A stretch of DNA of 60,451 nt from a bacterium (GTDB lineage Bacteria > Spirochaetota > Spirochaetia > JABEVK01), in NCBI GenBank assembly GCA_021782055.1, contig JAJXVP010000002.1, positions 1-60,451 on the forward strand, read 5' to 3'. Shown here piece by piece: positions 43,297-52,623 of this stretch. The position numbers and the translations under genes are program-made. The notes under the pieces are model-generated. The model was not told the origin of the DNA. It saw only the letters and a program-made list of their open reading frames with translations, and ran no database searches. The stretch's first letter is position 1. The number at the start of each line of letters is the position of its first letter.

Positions 43297-44349
43297 TTAG
43301 TGCGCCGGAGTGAAGGTCGCTAAGTGGTAATTGGGGTTCGTTAAAGTAAATTGCGCCACCGCACCCGGGGTAAGGTAGACCTTGTGGTCTGTTGTCACAA
43401 AAATTGCCTGCGCCCCCGGCAGAGACTCAATAAGCTTCATGCCCTTGTCCAAGCCCAAAATAAAGCAAGAGGTGGAAAGCCCATCCCCCAACTTAGTATC
43501 GGCGGGCATCAGCAAGGTGACTTGCATCAAGCCGCTTTGCGCGGGAGCGCCGGTACGAGGATCCATAATGTGGTGGTAGTATTTTCCATCTTGGACAAAG
43601 TACCGTTCATAAGGCCCGCTTGTTTCTACCACAAAGTTATAGCCTTCGACGATTCCCATGATAGAATCGCGGGGTGCCCCGTATTCGGGTGTTTGAAGCC
43701 CAACCCGCCATGGCACATGGCCGGGCTTGCTGCCTAAAAGACAAATTGAGCTATTTCCCATATTAAAAATGCCCACGCTGTCCCCGGCCGCTTTGGCAAT
43801 GCGGACGGCTTCATCCATGGCATAGCCCTTAGCGATACCACCAAAATCCAGGCGCATCCCCGGTTTTGTTAAATAAACGGTTTTCTGCCCGGGGTTAATC
43901 ACGATATCGTGCCAATTAACCAACGCTTTTGCCTTGGCAATTTGGTCAGCGCTGGGCACGTGAGGGTTGTTCCCCTCGACATTCCACAAAAAGGTTACCG
44001 GCCCAATCGTGGGATCAAAAATCCCATCAGTGAGTTGCGACATTCGCAAACTATTTTGAAGAACCCACAGCGTATCAGAAGAAACCTTCACAGGCGAAAT
44101 CCCTGCGTGAGCCGAAATTTGGCTAATCTGACTGGTTGGCCGTTGAGCACTCATCTGTTGGTCGATAGTTTCCAAGCGTTGGAAAATTTGATCAAAAACA
44201 CTGTTTGAGGTGTTTTGAAACAGCGTTATGCTGACCAAGGTGCTATACACCTCTTTTTGTCGCATCACCGGTTCGGGTGTCCCACAAGACACCAGCCCGG
44301 CACCCAGGAGCACCAAACCCCACCAATAACCTTTCATATTGGTCAGCAT
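43297..44349 (-). CDS. apbE: FAD:protein FMN transferase lipoprotein
   Basis: 350 residues. A lipoprotein signal ends at AGLVSC (Cys22 from the first Met, Cys18 from the Met at 44337, an equally possible start). ApbE motifs follow: LDFGGIAKGYAMDEAV, TSGPYERYF, YHHIMDPRTGAP and DGLSTSCFILG, which supply the FAD and Mg2+ sites. The enzyme attaches FMN covalently to Thr of RNF/NQR or other flavoproteins on the outer face of the inner membrane. Its target is not in this window. It lies 95 bases upstream of uppP on the same strand. Confidence 0.93.
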   Translation of the reverse strand: MLTNMKGYWWGLVLLGAGLVSCGTPEPVMRQKEVYSTLVSITLFQNTSNSVFDQIFQRLETIDQQMSAQRPTSQISQISAHAGISPVKVSSDTLWVLQNSLRMSQLTDGIFDPTIGPVTFLWNVEGNNPHVPSADQIAKAKALVNWHDIVINPGQKTVYLTKPGMRLDFGGIAKGYAMDEAVRIAKAAGDSVGIFNMGNSSICLLGSKPGHVPWRVGLQTPEYGAPRDSIMGIVEGYNFVVETSGPYERYFVQDGKYYHHIMDPRTGAPAQSGLMQVTLLMPADTKLGDGLSTSCFILGLDKGMKLIESLPGAQAIFVTTDHKVYLTPGAVAQFTLTNPNYHLATFTPAH

Positions 44350-44466
44350 TCATGCCCTGCCGACCTTGGTCAAGCGGGAGCCTAAGCCTCAAGCGGGCAA
44401 AGACTGAGGCAAAGGGTTAGATATTTTTGCATGATGGGTTATACTATGGACAGAAGGGAATAGCTC

Positions 44467-44913
44467 ATGACGAAAAAAAGTCTTGTACTTCTGTTTTTGC
44501 TAACCGGCTTGGGCACACTCTGGGCTCAGTCGAACGAATTTGAAGACCACTATTTGGCCGCGCCGCAGGCGGAGTTTTCAGGGTCAGTGTACTTAGTCTT
44601 AGCGGCTGCAGGGCTTGTCCCCGCCGATGCCACCCCTCAAGTCGCCCTCAACAAGCTCAAAGAGCTGGGGTGGAACGTAACGCCATCGGCAAAGGGAATT
44701 ACCTATGGTGAGTTCGCCCTGCTCGTGATGAAAGCCTTTAATATCCCCGGCGGTATCATGTACCATTTCTTTCCGACACCGCGCTATGCCGCCCATGAAC
44801 TGACCTATAGAGGGGACGGGGATTCCCGCTGGGACCCTGACCATCTTCTGTCTCCCGACGAAGCCCTACGAATTTTGAACGCTGTAATGGGGTCGAAGGA
44901 GGGCCGCTCATGA
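44467..44913 (+). CDS. Small secreted protein of unknown function
   Basis: 148 residues with a signal peptide (MTKKSLVLLFLLTGLGTLWA, cut after the Ala). The mature part has two helical stretches, one around ALNKLKELGW and one around GITYGEFALLVMKAF, with a loosely SLH-like rhythm; I do not recognise a family. AAGGGA precedes the ATG, and TATACT at 44440 may be the -10 box. The gene overlaps the next one, a porin-like barrel, by 4 bases, which suggests that the two proteins work together at the envelope. Confidence 0.7.
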   Translation: MTKKSLVLLFLLTGLGTLWAQSNEFEDHYLAAPQAEFSGSVYLVLAAAGLVPADATPQVALNKLKELGWNVTPSAKGITYGEFALLVMKAFNIPGGIMYHFFPTPRYAAHELTYRGDGDSRWDPDHLLSPDEALRILNAVMGSKEGRS

Positions 44914-46262
44914 AAATCAGGCTACAAAGTTTTGGCCTTGCCGCTTGTTTGCTAGGTTTGGCGGTACCGCTCTCGGCCCTGGACTATGGGGTAACTGTCG
45001 AAAACCAATCCGCCGTTGTTCAACAACTGGAAAACGCCTTTACGCAATATGATAAAGCCGCTATTTGGTTAAGAACCGACTTGGGCCCTAACTTTCGCTT
45101 CGCCGGTCAGTTAAGCGGAAACCTTTGGAGCTACACCCCGCATTTGTATGCGGATTTCGATCAGCTCAGTCTGACCGGGACCTTTACAGACCTTCCCGGC
45201 CCCCGTTTGCTTCAAGTTCGGTTGGGCCGATTCTTCTACGCCGACCCCTCCCAACGAATTGTGGCACAAACTCTTGACGGTCTTCAGTTAGCACTCTCGT
45301 ACCCCTGGGGAGAGTTTGAGGCCACGGCAGGCTATACCGGTCTCATCAACAAGTATTACGCCGACCCGTTGATGAGCAAAGACGATTACGCCGACTACTT
45401 AAGCAACACCGACCTTTTTGCCAGCCCCCGCCTGATCAGCGCCCTTACGGTGAGGTTTCCCGAGCTGTTTCTGCGCCAGACTCCCGAGCTCACCATGATT
45501 ACGCAGACTGACTTAAGGCCGCTTTTCCAGACGCTTCCCACAGAAGGCACCAATACTCAAGCCCCCTCGGGTCAAGGCGGCGCGGTAGACACCCAATACT
45601 TTGGGGCTAAAATGTCAGGCCCTTTGGGGCTCGAGAACTTGTTCTACTCGGCCGCAGGTTACCTGGGAACGGGCCGCCTGTTAACTTGGGAAAACGTCTC
45701 GACCGCAGTTTCACTTTCGGGGACAGCCTATGTCGCCGAACCGATGCTGAGCGGCATGGTTGATGGGTCGGTGATGTACTTTGCCCCACAATGGGCTCAC
45801 TCGTCTTTAACCTTGCGGTATGTTTGGGCCTCGGGCGATGACTCACAAACCACCTACTTCGAGGGCAACACCTCGGGAACGTCGACCTCCTTCCTGCCCA
45901 TTAATGGCGAGCCCCTCGGTCTTGTCTTTGCCCCCCAGGCAAGCAACCTTTCTGCCTTTGAAGTGGCCCTGACAGCAAAGCCCTTTGCTGAACAATCTGG
46001 CCTGACAAAAACCTTGGAACCAAGCTTGAATGTTCTTTTCTACAGCAAACCCAACGCTGGGCCCTTGTCGGTTCTGCAAACCAACGCCGCCTTGGCCGCC
46101 GGCTTTTTGGGAACAGAGGTCGATGCCACCCTCAATTGGCGACCCACCTCTGACCTAGGGCTTTCTGTTCAGTACGGTTTCTTTCAAGCCCAACCAGAAG
46201 TGCTAACTACAAAGTACAACTTCTGGTATCTGGGCCAAGTGCTTGCTTCGTTTAGTTTTTAG
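44910..46262 (+). CDS. Outer-membrane beta-barrel (porin-like) protein
   Basis: 450 residues with a signal peptide (about 1-23, ending PLSA). The rest consists of alternating amphipathic strands rich in Tyr, Phe, Gly and Ser, such as FRFAGQLSGNLWSYTPHLYA and LGLSVQYGFFQAQP, and ends in Phe (LASFSF), the usual barrel C-terminus. The length suggests around 16 or more strands. No close family is recognised. It is translationally coupled to the preceding secreted protein and lies 28 bases before the FecR gene, so it belongs to the same envelope operon. Confidence 0.75.
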   Translation: MKIRLQSFGLAACLLGLAVPLSALDYGVTVENQSAVVQQLENAFTQYDKAAIWLRTDLGPNFRFAGQLSGNLWSYTPHLYADFDQLSLTGTFTDLPGPRLLQVRLGRFFYADPSQRIVAQTLDGLQLALSYPWGEFEATAGYTGLINKYYADPLMSKDDYADYLSNTDLFASPRLISALTVRFPELFLRQTPELTMITQTDLRPLFQTLPTEGTNTQAPSGQGGAVDTQYFGAKMSGPLGLENLFYSAAGYLGTGRLLTWENVSTAVSLSGTAYVAEPMLSGMVDGSVMYFAPQWAHSSLTLRYVWASGDDSQTTYFEGNTSGTSTSFLPINGEPLGLVFAPQASNLSAFEVALTAKPFAEQSGLTKTLEPSLNVLFYSKPNAGPLSVLQTNAALAAGFLGTEVDATLNWRPTSDLGLSVQYGFFQAQPEVLTTKYNFWYLGQVLASFSF

Positions 46263-46290
46263 ATCGCGTTAGTCGAATGAGGAGGATCTT

Positions 46291-46935
46291 ATGAAATGGT
46301 GGCTGGTTTTTATTACAAGCATTGCCTTAGCCGTTCCCCTAACTGCGCAAGAGGCTGTTATTGCTAGTTATTCAGGTTTTGTTGAAGTCAAAGCCCCTGG
46401 GGCAAGTTGGACGCCCGTTCATACCGGCATGGTGATTTCTGCTGGAACAATGATCTCGACGGGTTTTCATTCGCGTGCGGAGCTGAACTTAGGAACCGCA
46501 ACCATTTCGCTTCAACCGTTGACTCGGCTGAGCCTTCAAGAGCTGGTCAGACGCGGCGGGTTTGTCCGCACCAACTTAGCCCTACGGATTGGGCGCATCC
46601 ATGCGGAAGTCAAAACCGCCAAGGGACTGAGTCAAGATTTTGAAGTCCACAGCCCCATTTCAACCGCCGCTGTTAGGGGTACGGGGTTTATCTTCGACAC
46701 TCAAACCCTTACGGTTCTGCATGGTCTGGTTGCTTTTAGCAACCGGCTGAACCTGCAAACCCTGGTAGGTGCCGGCGAGCACAGCACCCTAGCAGGGTTA
46801 CGCTTCCCCGAAAGTTCTCGCCACGCTTTTGAACGAGAAACTCGTACCGAGATTCGAACCAATCCCGAGCGACACCGCTTTGGGCAACACACCGAGAACC
46901 TTGGTCACGGTTCGCTGAGTGTTAGCTTTCAGTAA
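46291..46935 (+). CDS. FecR-domain periplasmic protein
   Basis: 214 residues. A signal peptide (about 1-19, ending PLTA) precedes a FecR domain: ASYSGFVEVKAPG, GMVISAGTMISTG and the hallmark STAAVRGTGFIFD (about 127-139). This domain type is a periplasmic beta-sandwich that in classic systems passes signals to sigma factors. Stand-alone secreted FecR proteins of bacteria often sit beside CHASE2-cyclases, as here. The C-terminal 50 residues are charged and disordered-looking. GAGGAGG precedes the ATG. No sigma factor gene is nearby. Confidence 0.88.
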   Translation: MKWWLVFITSIALAVPLTAQEAVIASYSGFVEVKAPGASWTPVHTGMVISAGTMISTGFHSRAELNLGTATISLQPLTRLSLQELVRRGGFVRTNLALRIGRIHAEVKTAKGLSQDFEVHSPISTAAVRGTGFIFDTQTLTVLHGLVAFSNRLNLQTLVGAGEHSTLAGLRFPESSRHAFERETRTEIRTNPERHRFGQHTENLGHGSLSVSFQ

Positions 46936-46962
46936 CGTTCCTAGCCCCTAAGGAGGCCTGTT

Positions 46963-48447
46963 ATGAAAAGAATTCTGTTTGCTCTTGCGGTTCTTGCTAT
47001 ACTACTCAGCAGTTGCTCGTCGCCCTTTGGCGCTTCATCGACCTCTGGCATAACTTTTACCATTCCCACGAGTTCTCTGGCATTGCCACCATCGACGACA
47101 TCTGCGCGCGTGGTCACGGGGAATGAAGCCCGGCTTTGGCTGTACGATGGGACAACGCCGTACCCCAATGGGCCCCAAGTCTATTGGTCTGCCCCCTTTG
47201 CCCCTGGGACCAATGCCTCGGTCACAATTAACGGTGTTCCCGACGGGGCCAACTATCATATCGTGGTTGCCGTGGGAACTCTCGCCTCCGCAGGGGGAGG
47301 TTTCACACCCACCGCCTTTGCCAGCTCGAACCGCTTTACCATCGCTTCGGGTGCCACAACGTCGGTCAGCTTAAGCCTGAAAGATATCTCGGCTAGCTAT
47401 GTCTATGCTCCCCTGTCTGGTGCCGTGAGTGTTGAAGAACTCAACGGAGACCTCTACGCGGCGGCCAATAGCCTTAATGGGAATACGGTGTTCTACACGC
47501 CCACGCCCCTCACGGCTACCAACCTTACAAGTGCAGGAACAACACCAGGGGTCATCCGCTCGCTTAGCGACGGCTATGCCCTTTCAGGGACGTCTACCAT
47601 AACGCCCTTTTTGTTGGTCAACACGGCACAGGGCGTATACCAGCCCACTTTAACGGCCCCTTCAACGGGAGCACTTTCAGGCCTCGTAGCGCCAACAACG
47701 TCACCACAACCGGATGTCACCTGGTCTGGAGCGGCCAGCTGGTCGGTTTCTGGAGTTCCCTTCTCGGTTTACTTCTATAGCTCGTCGAGCGGACAAGCCT
47801 TTTCACTGGGTGGCTTCTATACTGACCCAACCAACCCTGCAACAACCGCGCAGTGGCAAACAGTCAACGTCAGCAACCTGACAGGCATCAACGGCAACCC
47901 GCTTCTAGACTTTGCCTTGACCACAACCGGCTCTACGACAAGCCCAACCGTTTATGCCTTTTTTGCTACCCGCCTGGTGGGGACTGTCAGGGTTGATTCC
48001 ACTTGGTTGACAACCAAAATTCAATTAGCAGACCTCTTTGGAGGCAAGTACTTCAGCTATGTCCCGTCGGGGATCCCGTTGGTTCAAGCTCTGGGGATTG
48101 CCCCCGACACCTTAGCAGGCACACAAACCCTGTACCTCGGTACTGCTGGTGGGGCCTACCAAATCGCTGATGCCACGGCAACAACCTTGACACCCCCCAT
48201 GCTTGTTAATGGAACACAGGGCATTGATATTCGCCGTATCGTTACCGACGCTGCCGGGGATGTAGCCTTCTATTCGCCCATCGAGCTCTTTGTTCAGCCC
48301 GTCGGCAAACCACTGCTTCGACTACCTTTTGTTACCAATTCCGTCGGGGTAATCCATGATGTGCGCTGGAGCCCATCGACCAGCGGTACGCTCTACATTG
48401 CGGGCCAGAACGGTGTCGCTCAGTTAGCTGTAGGGGCATTGGAGTAA
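46963..48447 (+). CDS. Large lipoprotein, beta-rich, unknown function
   Basis: 494 residues with lipoprotein signal (LAILLSSC, Cys18). The N-terminal 120 residues resemble an immunoglobulin-like module (ASVTINGVPDGANYHIVVAV). The remainder is Ser/Thr/Gly/Pro-rich with repeating short strands, possibly a beta-propeller. No family is recognised. AAGGAGG precedes the ATG. It is the last gene of the four-gene envelope operon and is followed by a strong terminator. Surface exposure is likely but unproven. Confidence 0.75.
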   Translation: MKRILFALAVLAILLSSCSSPFGASSTSGITFTIPTSSLALPPSTTSARVVTGNEARLWLYDGTTPYPNGPQVYWSAPFAPGTNASVTINGVPDGANYHIVVAVGTLASAGGGFTPTAFASSNRFTIASGATTSVSLSLKDISASYVYAPLSGAVSVEELNGDLYAAANSLNGNTVFYTPTPLTATNLTSAGTTPGVIRSLSDGYALSGTSTITPFLLVNTAQGVYQPTLTAPSTGALSGLVAPTTSPQPDVTWSGAASWSVSGVPFSVYFYSSSSGQAFSLGGFYTDPTNPATTAQWQTVNVSNLTGINGNPLLDFALTTTGSTTSPTVYAFFATRLVGTVRVDSTWLTTKIQLADLFGGKYFSYVPSGIPLVQALGIAPDTLAGTQTLYLGTAGGAYQIADATATTLTPPMLVNGTQGIDIRRIVTDAAGDVAFYSPIELFVQPVGKPLLRLPFVTNSVGVIHDVRWSPSTSGTLYIAGQNGVAQLAVGALE

Positions 48448-48518
48448 CCGCGAGTAACAGCGGCGAACCGTCAGATTTTTACACCCGCCTTTTCATCAGA
48501 ATTTCATCAACTTCTGAC

Positions 48519-48550
48519 ACGAGCCCCCTAGTTCGGGGGTTCGTTTTTTT
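48519..48550 (+). terminator. Terminator of the envelope operon
   Basis: ACGAGCCCCC, a TAGTTC loop and GGGGGTTCGT form a 10-pair stem (one G-T pair) directly followed by seven T. It lies about 70 bases after the lipoprotein stop. Confidence 0.9.
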
Positions 48551-48568
48551 GGCAAATTCTTAGCCATC

Positions 48569-48820
48569 ATGAAGCGCCAGTTCCGAAGCAACTGCTTGAT
48601 CGAAGCCCTGAAACAGGCCCAGGAAGGGATCTACGTTGTTTTTCCGTGGGAGTACCCCCGGGGTCTGCACTTCTTTTGGAAGGCCCAGGGGCGTTACTTT
48701 GACTTTTGTGGAAAATTGCGGGGCAACCTTTTAGCCCGACTCTTATTTTACTTTCGCGGGCATATTCGCGAGTTATCCCCTAGTCATGAGTTGGTTCGTA
48801 AAGGGCGTCGCTTGTTTTGA
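48569..48820 (+). CDS. Small basic protein of unknown function
   Basis: 83 residues, rich in Arg, Phe and Trp: MKRQFRSNCLIEALKQAQEG, then FPWEYPRGLHFFW and RYFDFCGKLRGN. Residue choice looks protein-like, and it may be a small nucleic-acid-associated or phage-derived protein; the family is not recognised. The ATG lies 18 bases after the T-run of the preceding terminator with no ribosome site, so it would need its own promoter or read-through. It converges with the barrel gene at 48840. Confidence 0.55.
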   Translation: MKRQFRSNCLIEALKQAQEGIYVVFPWEYPRGLHFFWKAQGRYFDFCGKLRGNLLARLLFYFRGHIRELSPSHELVRKGRRLF

Positions 48821-48839
48821 GGGGTGGATTCTCTAGAGT

Positions 48840-49838
48840 CTAGAATTGAACGCGCGTCGAAAGGTCCGCCCCCCAGAAGCCGGTTGCGAGGTTGTATTGC
48901 CCCGACACCAGCAAGCGTAAAACGAACAAGTTGATATCCAGACCGCTGGTAACAATCGGTGCCCAATTCGCCAGCCGTACGCTGGCCGAGGGCAAAAGCG
49001 CAGAGCTGTTTGTTGCTGTCACGGTCGCCGTTAAATTGGCGCTGGCATCGTAACTCGCGTTTTGATACCACAGGGCCGCATTGATAAAGGGCGTGACAAA
49101 AAGCAAGTCTTTCGAGACAGTTACGTCTACCCCCAAGGAGTTGACAGTGGTAACCGCCGCAAAATTGCCCGAAATAACGACGTTCTGCCCAGCCACCAGT
49201 TGTTGAAAGTTGTTGAGAGTGACCGCTAAATCGAGGTGCGAATAGCTGTAACCCACCCCGGCCGAAACTGCGGGCGTCCAGCCCTGATCTTCTAAAAGAC
49301 CTCGCCTCAGACGAACCACGAAGTTGCCGGCGTCTAGACTTCCCGACGCATTGCTACCTTGCAAGGCGACATCCATAAGCGCCTGCCCTACGGACTGCGG
49401 CAGATAAAACCCTGCACCCAGCAGTTCCAACTTCCACGGAAGAGCCACACCTGCAGCGAGTTTCACGGTAGGGTACGGCATGATGTTTGCCGAGAGGTCA
49501 TACAGATCACGCCCTAGGCCGCTGGAGGGTACAAATGAGTTAAGCAAACTCTGGATATCGAGGGTATTCCAGTCTGTTTCGTTACGAAATTTGAGCAAGC
49601 CGTTCGAAACCACGGCCCCTGCCGTTAAGCTGATAAAAAAGTGCGATTTTCCTAGGGTAGCCTGCCCAATCCCCACCCCAGAAAGATCGTTCTGCTGGAT
49701 AGTAGGGACGATTTCTTCACCTAAATTAAAGAGAACATGTGAGAAGTCGTTCTGAAGACCACTGAAGGGTTGGGACTGGGCAAACGCCGGAATCAGAGCT
49801 CCCAATAACGACCACAGCACAAAGGCTGACTTTTTCAT
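48840..49838 (-). CDS. Outer-membrane beta-barrel-like protein
   Basis: 332 residues from the ATG at 49838 (GGAGGG just upstream; the longer start at 49862 lacks one). A signal peptide (MKKSAFVLWSLLGALIPAFA) is followed by alternating strands (AGVGYSYSHLDLAVTLNNF, NLFVLRLLVSGQYNLA) and a C-terminal Phe (LSTRVQF), typical of a barrel. The family is not recognised. It follows the CHASE2-cyclase gene by 45 bases on the same strand, so it may be a partner or output of that sensor. Confidence 0.72.
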   Translation of the reverse strand: MKKSAFVLWSLLGALIPAFAQSQPFSGLQNDFSHVLFNLGEEIVPTIQQNDLSGVGIGQATLGKSHFFISLTAGAVVSNGLLKFRNETDWNTLDIQSLLNSFVPSSGLGRDLYDLSANIMPYPTVKLAAGVALPWKLELLGAGFYLPQSVGQALMDVALQGSNASGSLDAGNFVVRLRRGLLEDQGWTPAVSAGVGYSYSHLDLAVTLNNFQQLVAGQNVVISGNFAAVTTVNSLGVDVTVSKDLLFVTPFINAALWYQNASYDASANLTATVTATNSSALLPSASVRLANWAPIVTSGLDINLFVLRLLVSGQYNLATGFWGADLSTRVQF

Positions 49839-49883
49839 ATTCCCTCCGCTTTGTTTAATCATAGCGCAAAAACCCCAGATTTT

Positions 49884-52598
49884 CTATTTTGCGGTCAAGT
49901 TAAAGACGCCATCCCAGTTTTCGGCGGGTTGCTTATGTTGAAAATCCACACACCGTTTTCTAAAGAACAGCGAAGGTCCATCATGCGGGTCTAACTGAAG
50001 GACCTCTAAAAACCCCTTCTCGGCTCCAGACCAGTCCTTGGCCTCAAAACGAAGCAAGGCCGCGTGAAAAAGCTCTACCTTTTGCTTTTGCACGTCGGTT
50101 GCGGCCGAGGTCTCCTCAACAATTTCGTACAGGCGAACCGGATTGCTGATCCCCACCACCCGAACGCGGTCCAGCTGACGCGTCAGGAACTCGCCGCCCA
50201 GCTGTTGGCAGGTTGATTCCCCCGTCAAAACTCCGGTGCCATACTGTTTATTGACGCCTTCGAGCCGACTCGCGAGGTTAACGGCGTTGCCCATGATGGT
50301 GTAGTCCATCTTTTTTACAGTACCCATGTTCCCAACGACCATTTCACCAGAATTCACGCCGATCCTCGTCACCAAGGGGCGCGGACTCAGTTTATCTTTT
50401 AGGATATGCTCATTGAGGGGGCCTTCGGCACGTTTCATGCGAACGGCAGCCAAGGCCGCGCGACGAGAGTGATCGGACAGATCAACCGGGGCTCCAAAAA
50501 AGGCAATTATGGCATCACCTTCATATTTATCAATGGTTCCTGACAAGTCTAAAACGATATCACTCATGGTGGTCAGGTATAGGTTTAACAGCTTGACTAG
50601 ATCTTCGGGGTCAAGAAGTTCCGAAATGGATGAAAACCCTTGAATATCGGTGAATAAGGCCGAAAGTTCTTTTTTCTCTCCGCCGAGTTTTAGTTTCTCG
50701 GGATTGTCTAACAAATCGCTGATAACGGCCGAGGACAGATAGTGTCCAAAGGCAGTTCGGTAAAAGGACTTTTCTTTTTCGATCGAGAGGAACTGTGTCA
50801 TTGCTAAGGCTAAAAAGGTGGCAAAAACCATCAGGACAGGGGCAAGAATGGGAATATAGAGGCCCACGAGCACAAAGATCAGTAAGCTTACCGCAACAAT
50901 CAACACAACAACAGCAAAGCCCGAGATGACCAAGGTTCCGGGCTTACTTCGCCTCACCCGAAAAGCAAGTCCCAAGGCCAGCAACGCCCCCAGCAAGACC
51001 GACAACCAGCCGGGCGACTCTGAAAGAAATTGCCCCGATAAAATCGTATTCACGACCGCGGCATGGGTACCGACGTTCATATACTTGTTATCGAACGGGG
51101 TCACCCCAAGGTCCGTGGTTGACGTTGCTGTATTACCAATGATGCAAAACGAGCCGGAAAGGGCTTTTTGCAATGTAGCTCGTAAATCCAGAATTTTGTC
51201 TAAGATAGCCCGTGTATCGTGAAAAATCTTCTGTGCATCCTGCCGAGCTCCTTGCATTTGGGCCGTTTGGTCGGGGGTAATGCCCGGGGTTGCCAAGGCT
51301 GCGTCGATATCGGCCATCAGCCGCTGTTCTGCATTGCCTTCCAAGAAATCCTTAGCATTTTGAAAAAACTTAACCCTCGTCTCAGCATAAGCCGTCATGG
51401 CCGAGGGGTCGCCAGAAGAAAGAGCTTTTTGCCGCATGGTCTGGGCGTCTTGATAGCCCTGCAAAAAGTTAGGGTCTGCCGCATAGGCCAAATAGCCGGC
51501 CTGTTGCATAGCTTGCAGGTTATCCATCAACGCTTGTTCTTGAACTTGCGGCAATAGCAGATCATAGAACGGCAAGTGACGAAACGATTTGTCAAAGCTT
51601 TGGTGAGGCCAGTTGATCAGCATCCGCGAGTTTGCGTCTAGCGGAATGACAATATCCTTGGTCACTCCCTGCCAGTGAGCCTTTTTCAGTACCAAATGAT
51701 GAGGGTAGGCGAGAATCTGCGGGTTGCCCAGCTCTGAAAGCAAGGCCACAAAACCCAACTGCGCAAACTCATGGCCGTGATAGCTTTCAAGAAGGTCAAT
51801 GCGACGCCTGACTCCATCACGGTCAACATGAACGCTAGGAAAACCGGCGCCTTCTCCTTGACTCAAAATCGGCCAAATCGAAGGACGAATGTCGACGGTA
51901 GGCCGGTAAAACCCGTTCAACGCGGTGACATCCTTTAAGCTAAAGTGGTCTATCGCTTTTTGCCTCAAGGTCTCTGAGACACCTGGGTCATGATAGCCTA
52001 AGGTGTTGATGGTAAAAAAGGCGTGCCCAAAGACCTTGGCTGCCTGCCCTAAATAATCGTCATTATTCCGTGTTAGGGTCGAGACCTTGTCCAAAATATG
52101 TGCCTGAGTCTGCTGACTCAGAGTGTCGAGCTGGCTAATAAAGGGCCCCATCTGGCTGAGGGGAAGCTGATGTTGCTTGACGGCATTTAACAAGTCGGTG
52201 GCGTTGCCGCTGATCGATGAAAAGCCCGCCTTAAGTTCATCGGGTAATTCCTGGGTCAAAACGTCCGAATTCACGTGCAAGGGACTCTTTTCCGTGTACT
52301 CGATATCAAAGACCGCATTAAGGGCACCGAACTCCTTCAAGACAACCAAGGCATCGGCCATCTTGTCGCGGCTCCAAGGCCAGGTACCCTCTTTGGCAAT
52401 CGAAGAGTCGTCTATCTCTAAAAACAAAAGCGAGGGGTCTTGAGTCACCGACGGTTTTACACTAAGAAATAGGTCATACAGCCGACGTTCAACCAACGAA
52501 AACGGCGTAAAAAGATACAGAAGCGTGACGACTGCTATAGCAATGAGGGGGGTGGCCCAAAAAGGCCAGCGCCGTGAGGCGGATTCGCGCTTTTTCAT
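49884..52598 (-). CDS. CHASE2-domain class III adenylate/guanylate cyclase
   Basis: 904 residues from the ATG at 52598 (AGGAG 5 bases upstream; a TTG one codon earlier is less likely). An N-terminal membrane helix (about 14-33) leads to a large extracytoplasmic CHASE2 domain (about 40-520, LLFLEIDDSSIAKEG, WPWSRDKMADAL). Three helices follow (about 540-620), then a class III cyclase domain (about 640-820). Metal-binding Asp residues lie in LFTDIQGFSS and YEGDAIIAFFGAP, and the substrate region reads DYTIMGNAVNLASRLEG. The C-terminal 70 residues look TPR-like. It would make cAMP or cGMP in response to an envelope signal. A long helical insert lies inside CHASE2 (about 350-480). Confidence 0.92.
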   Translation of the reverse strand: MKKRESASRRWPFWATPLIAIAVVTLLYLFTPFSLVERRLYDLFLSVKPSVTQDPSLLFLEIDDSSIAKEGTWPWSRDKMADALVVLKEFGALNAVFDIEYTEKSPLHVNSDVLTQELPDELKAGFSSISGNATDLLNAVKQHQLPLSQMGPFISQLDTLSQQTQAHILDKVSTLTRNNDDYLGQAAKVFGHAFFTINTLGYHDPGVSETLRQKAIDHFSLKDVTALNGFYRPTVDIRPSIWPILSQGEGAGFPSVHVDRDGVRRRIDLLESYHGHEFAQLGFVALLSELGNPQILAYPHHLVLKKAHWQGVTKDIVIPLDANSRMLINWPHQSFDKSFRHLPFYDLLLPQVQEQALMDNLQAMQQAGYLAYAADPNFLQGYQDAQTMRQKALSSGDPSAMTAYAETRVKFFQNAKDFLEGNAEQRLMADIDAALATPGITPDQTAQMQGARQDAQKIFHDTRAILDKILDLRATLQKALSGSFCIIGNTATSTTDLGVTPFDNKYMNVGTHAAVVNTILSGQFLSESPGWLSVLLGALLALGLAFRVRRSKPGTLVISGFAVVVLIVAVSLLIFVLVGLYIPILAPVLMVFATFLALAMTQFLSIEKEKSFYRTAFGHYLSSAVISDLLDNPEKLKLGGEKKELSALFTDIQGFSSISELLDPEDLVKLLNLYLTTMSDIVLDLSGTIDKYEGDAIIAFFGAPVDLSDHSRRAALAAVRMKRAEGPLNEHILKDKLSPRPLVTRIGVNSGEMVVGNMGTVKKMDYTIMGNAVNLASRLEGVNKQYGTGVLTGESTCQQLGGEFLTRQLDRVRVVGISNPVRLYEIVEETSAATDVQKQKVELFHAALLRFEAKDWSGAEKGFLEVLQLDPHDGPSLFFRKRCVDFQHKQPAENWDGVFNLTAK

Positions 52599-52623
52599 CA
52601 AAACTCCTGTCCTTTAAAATAGG

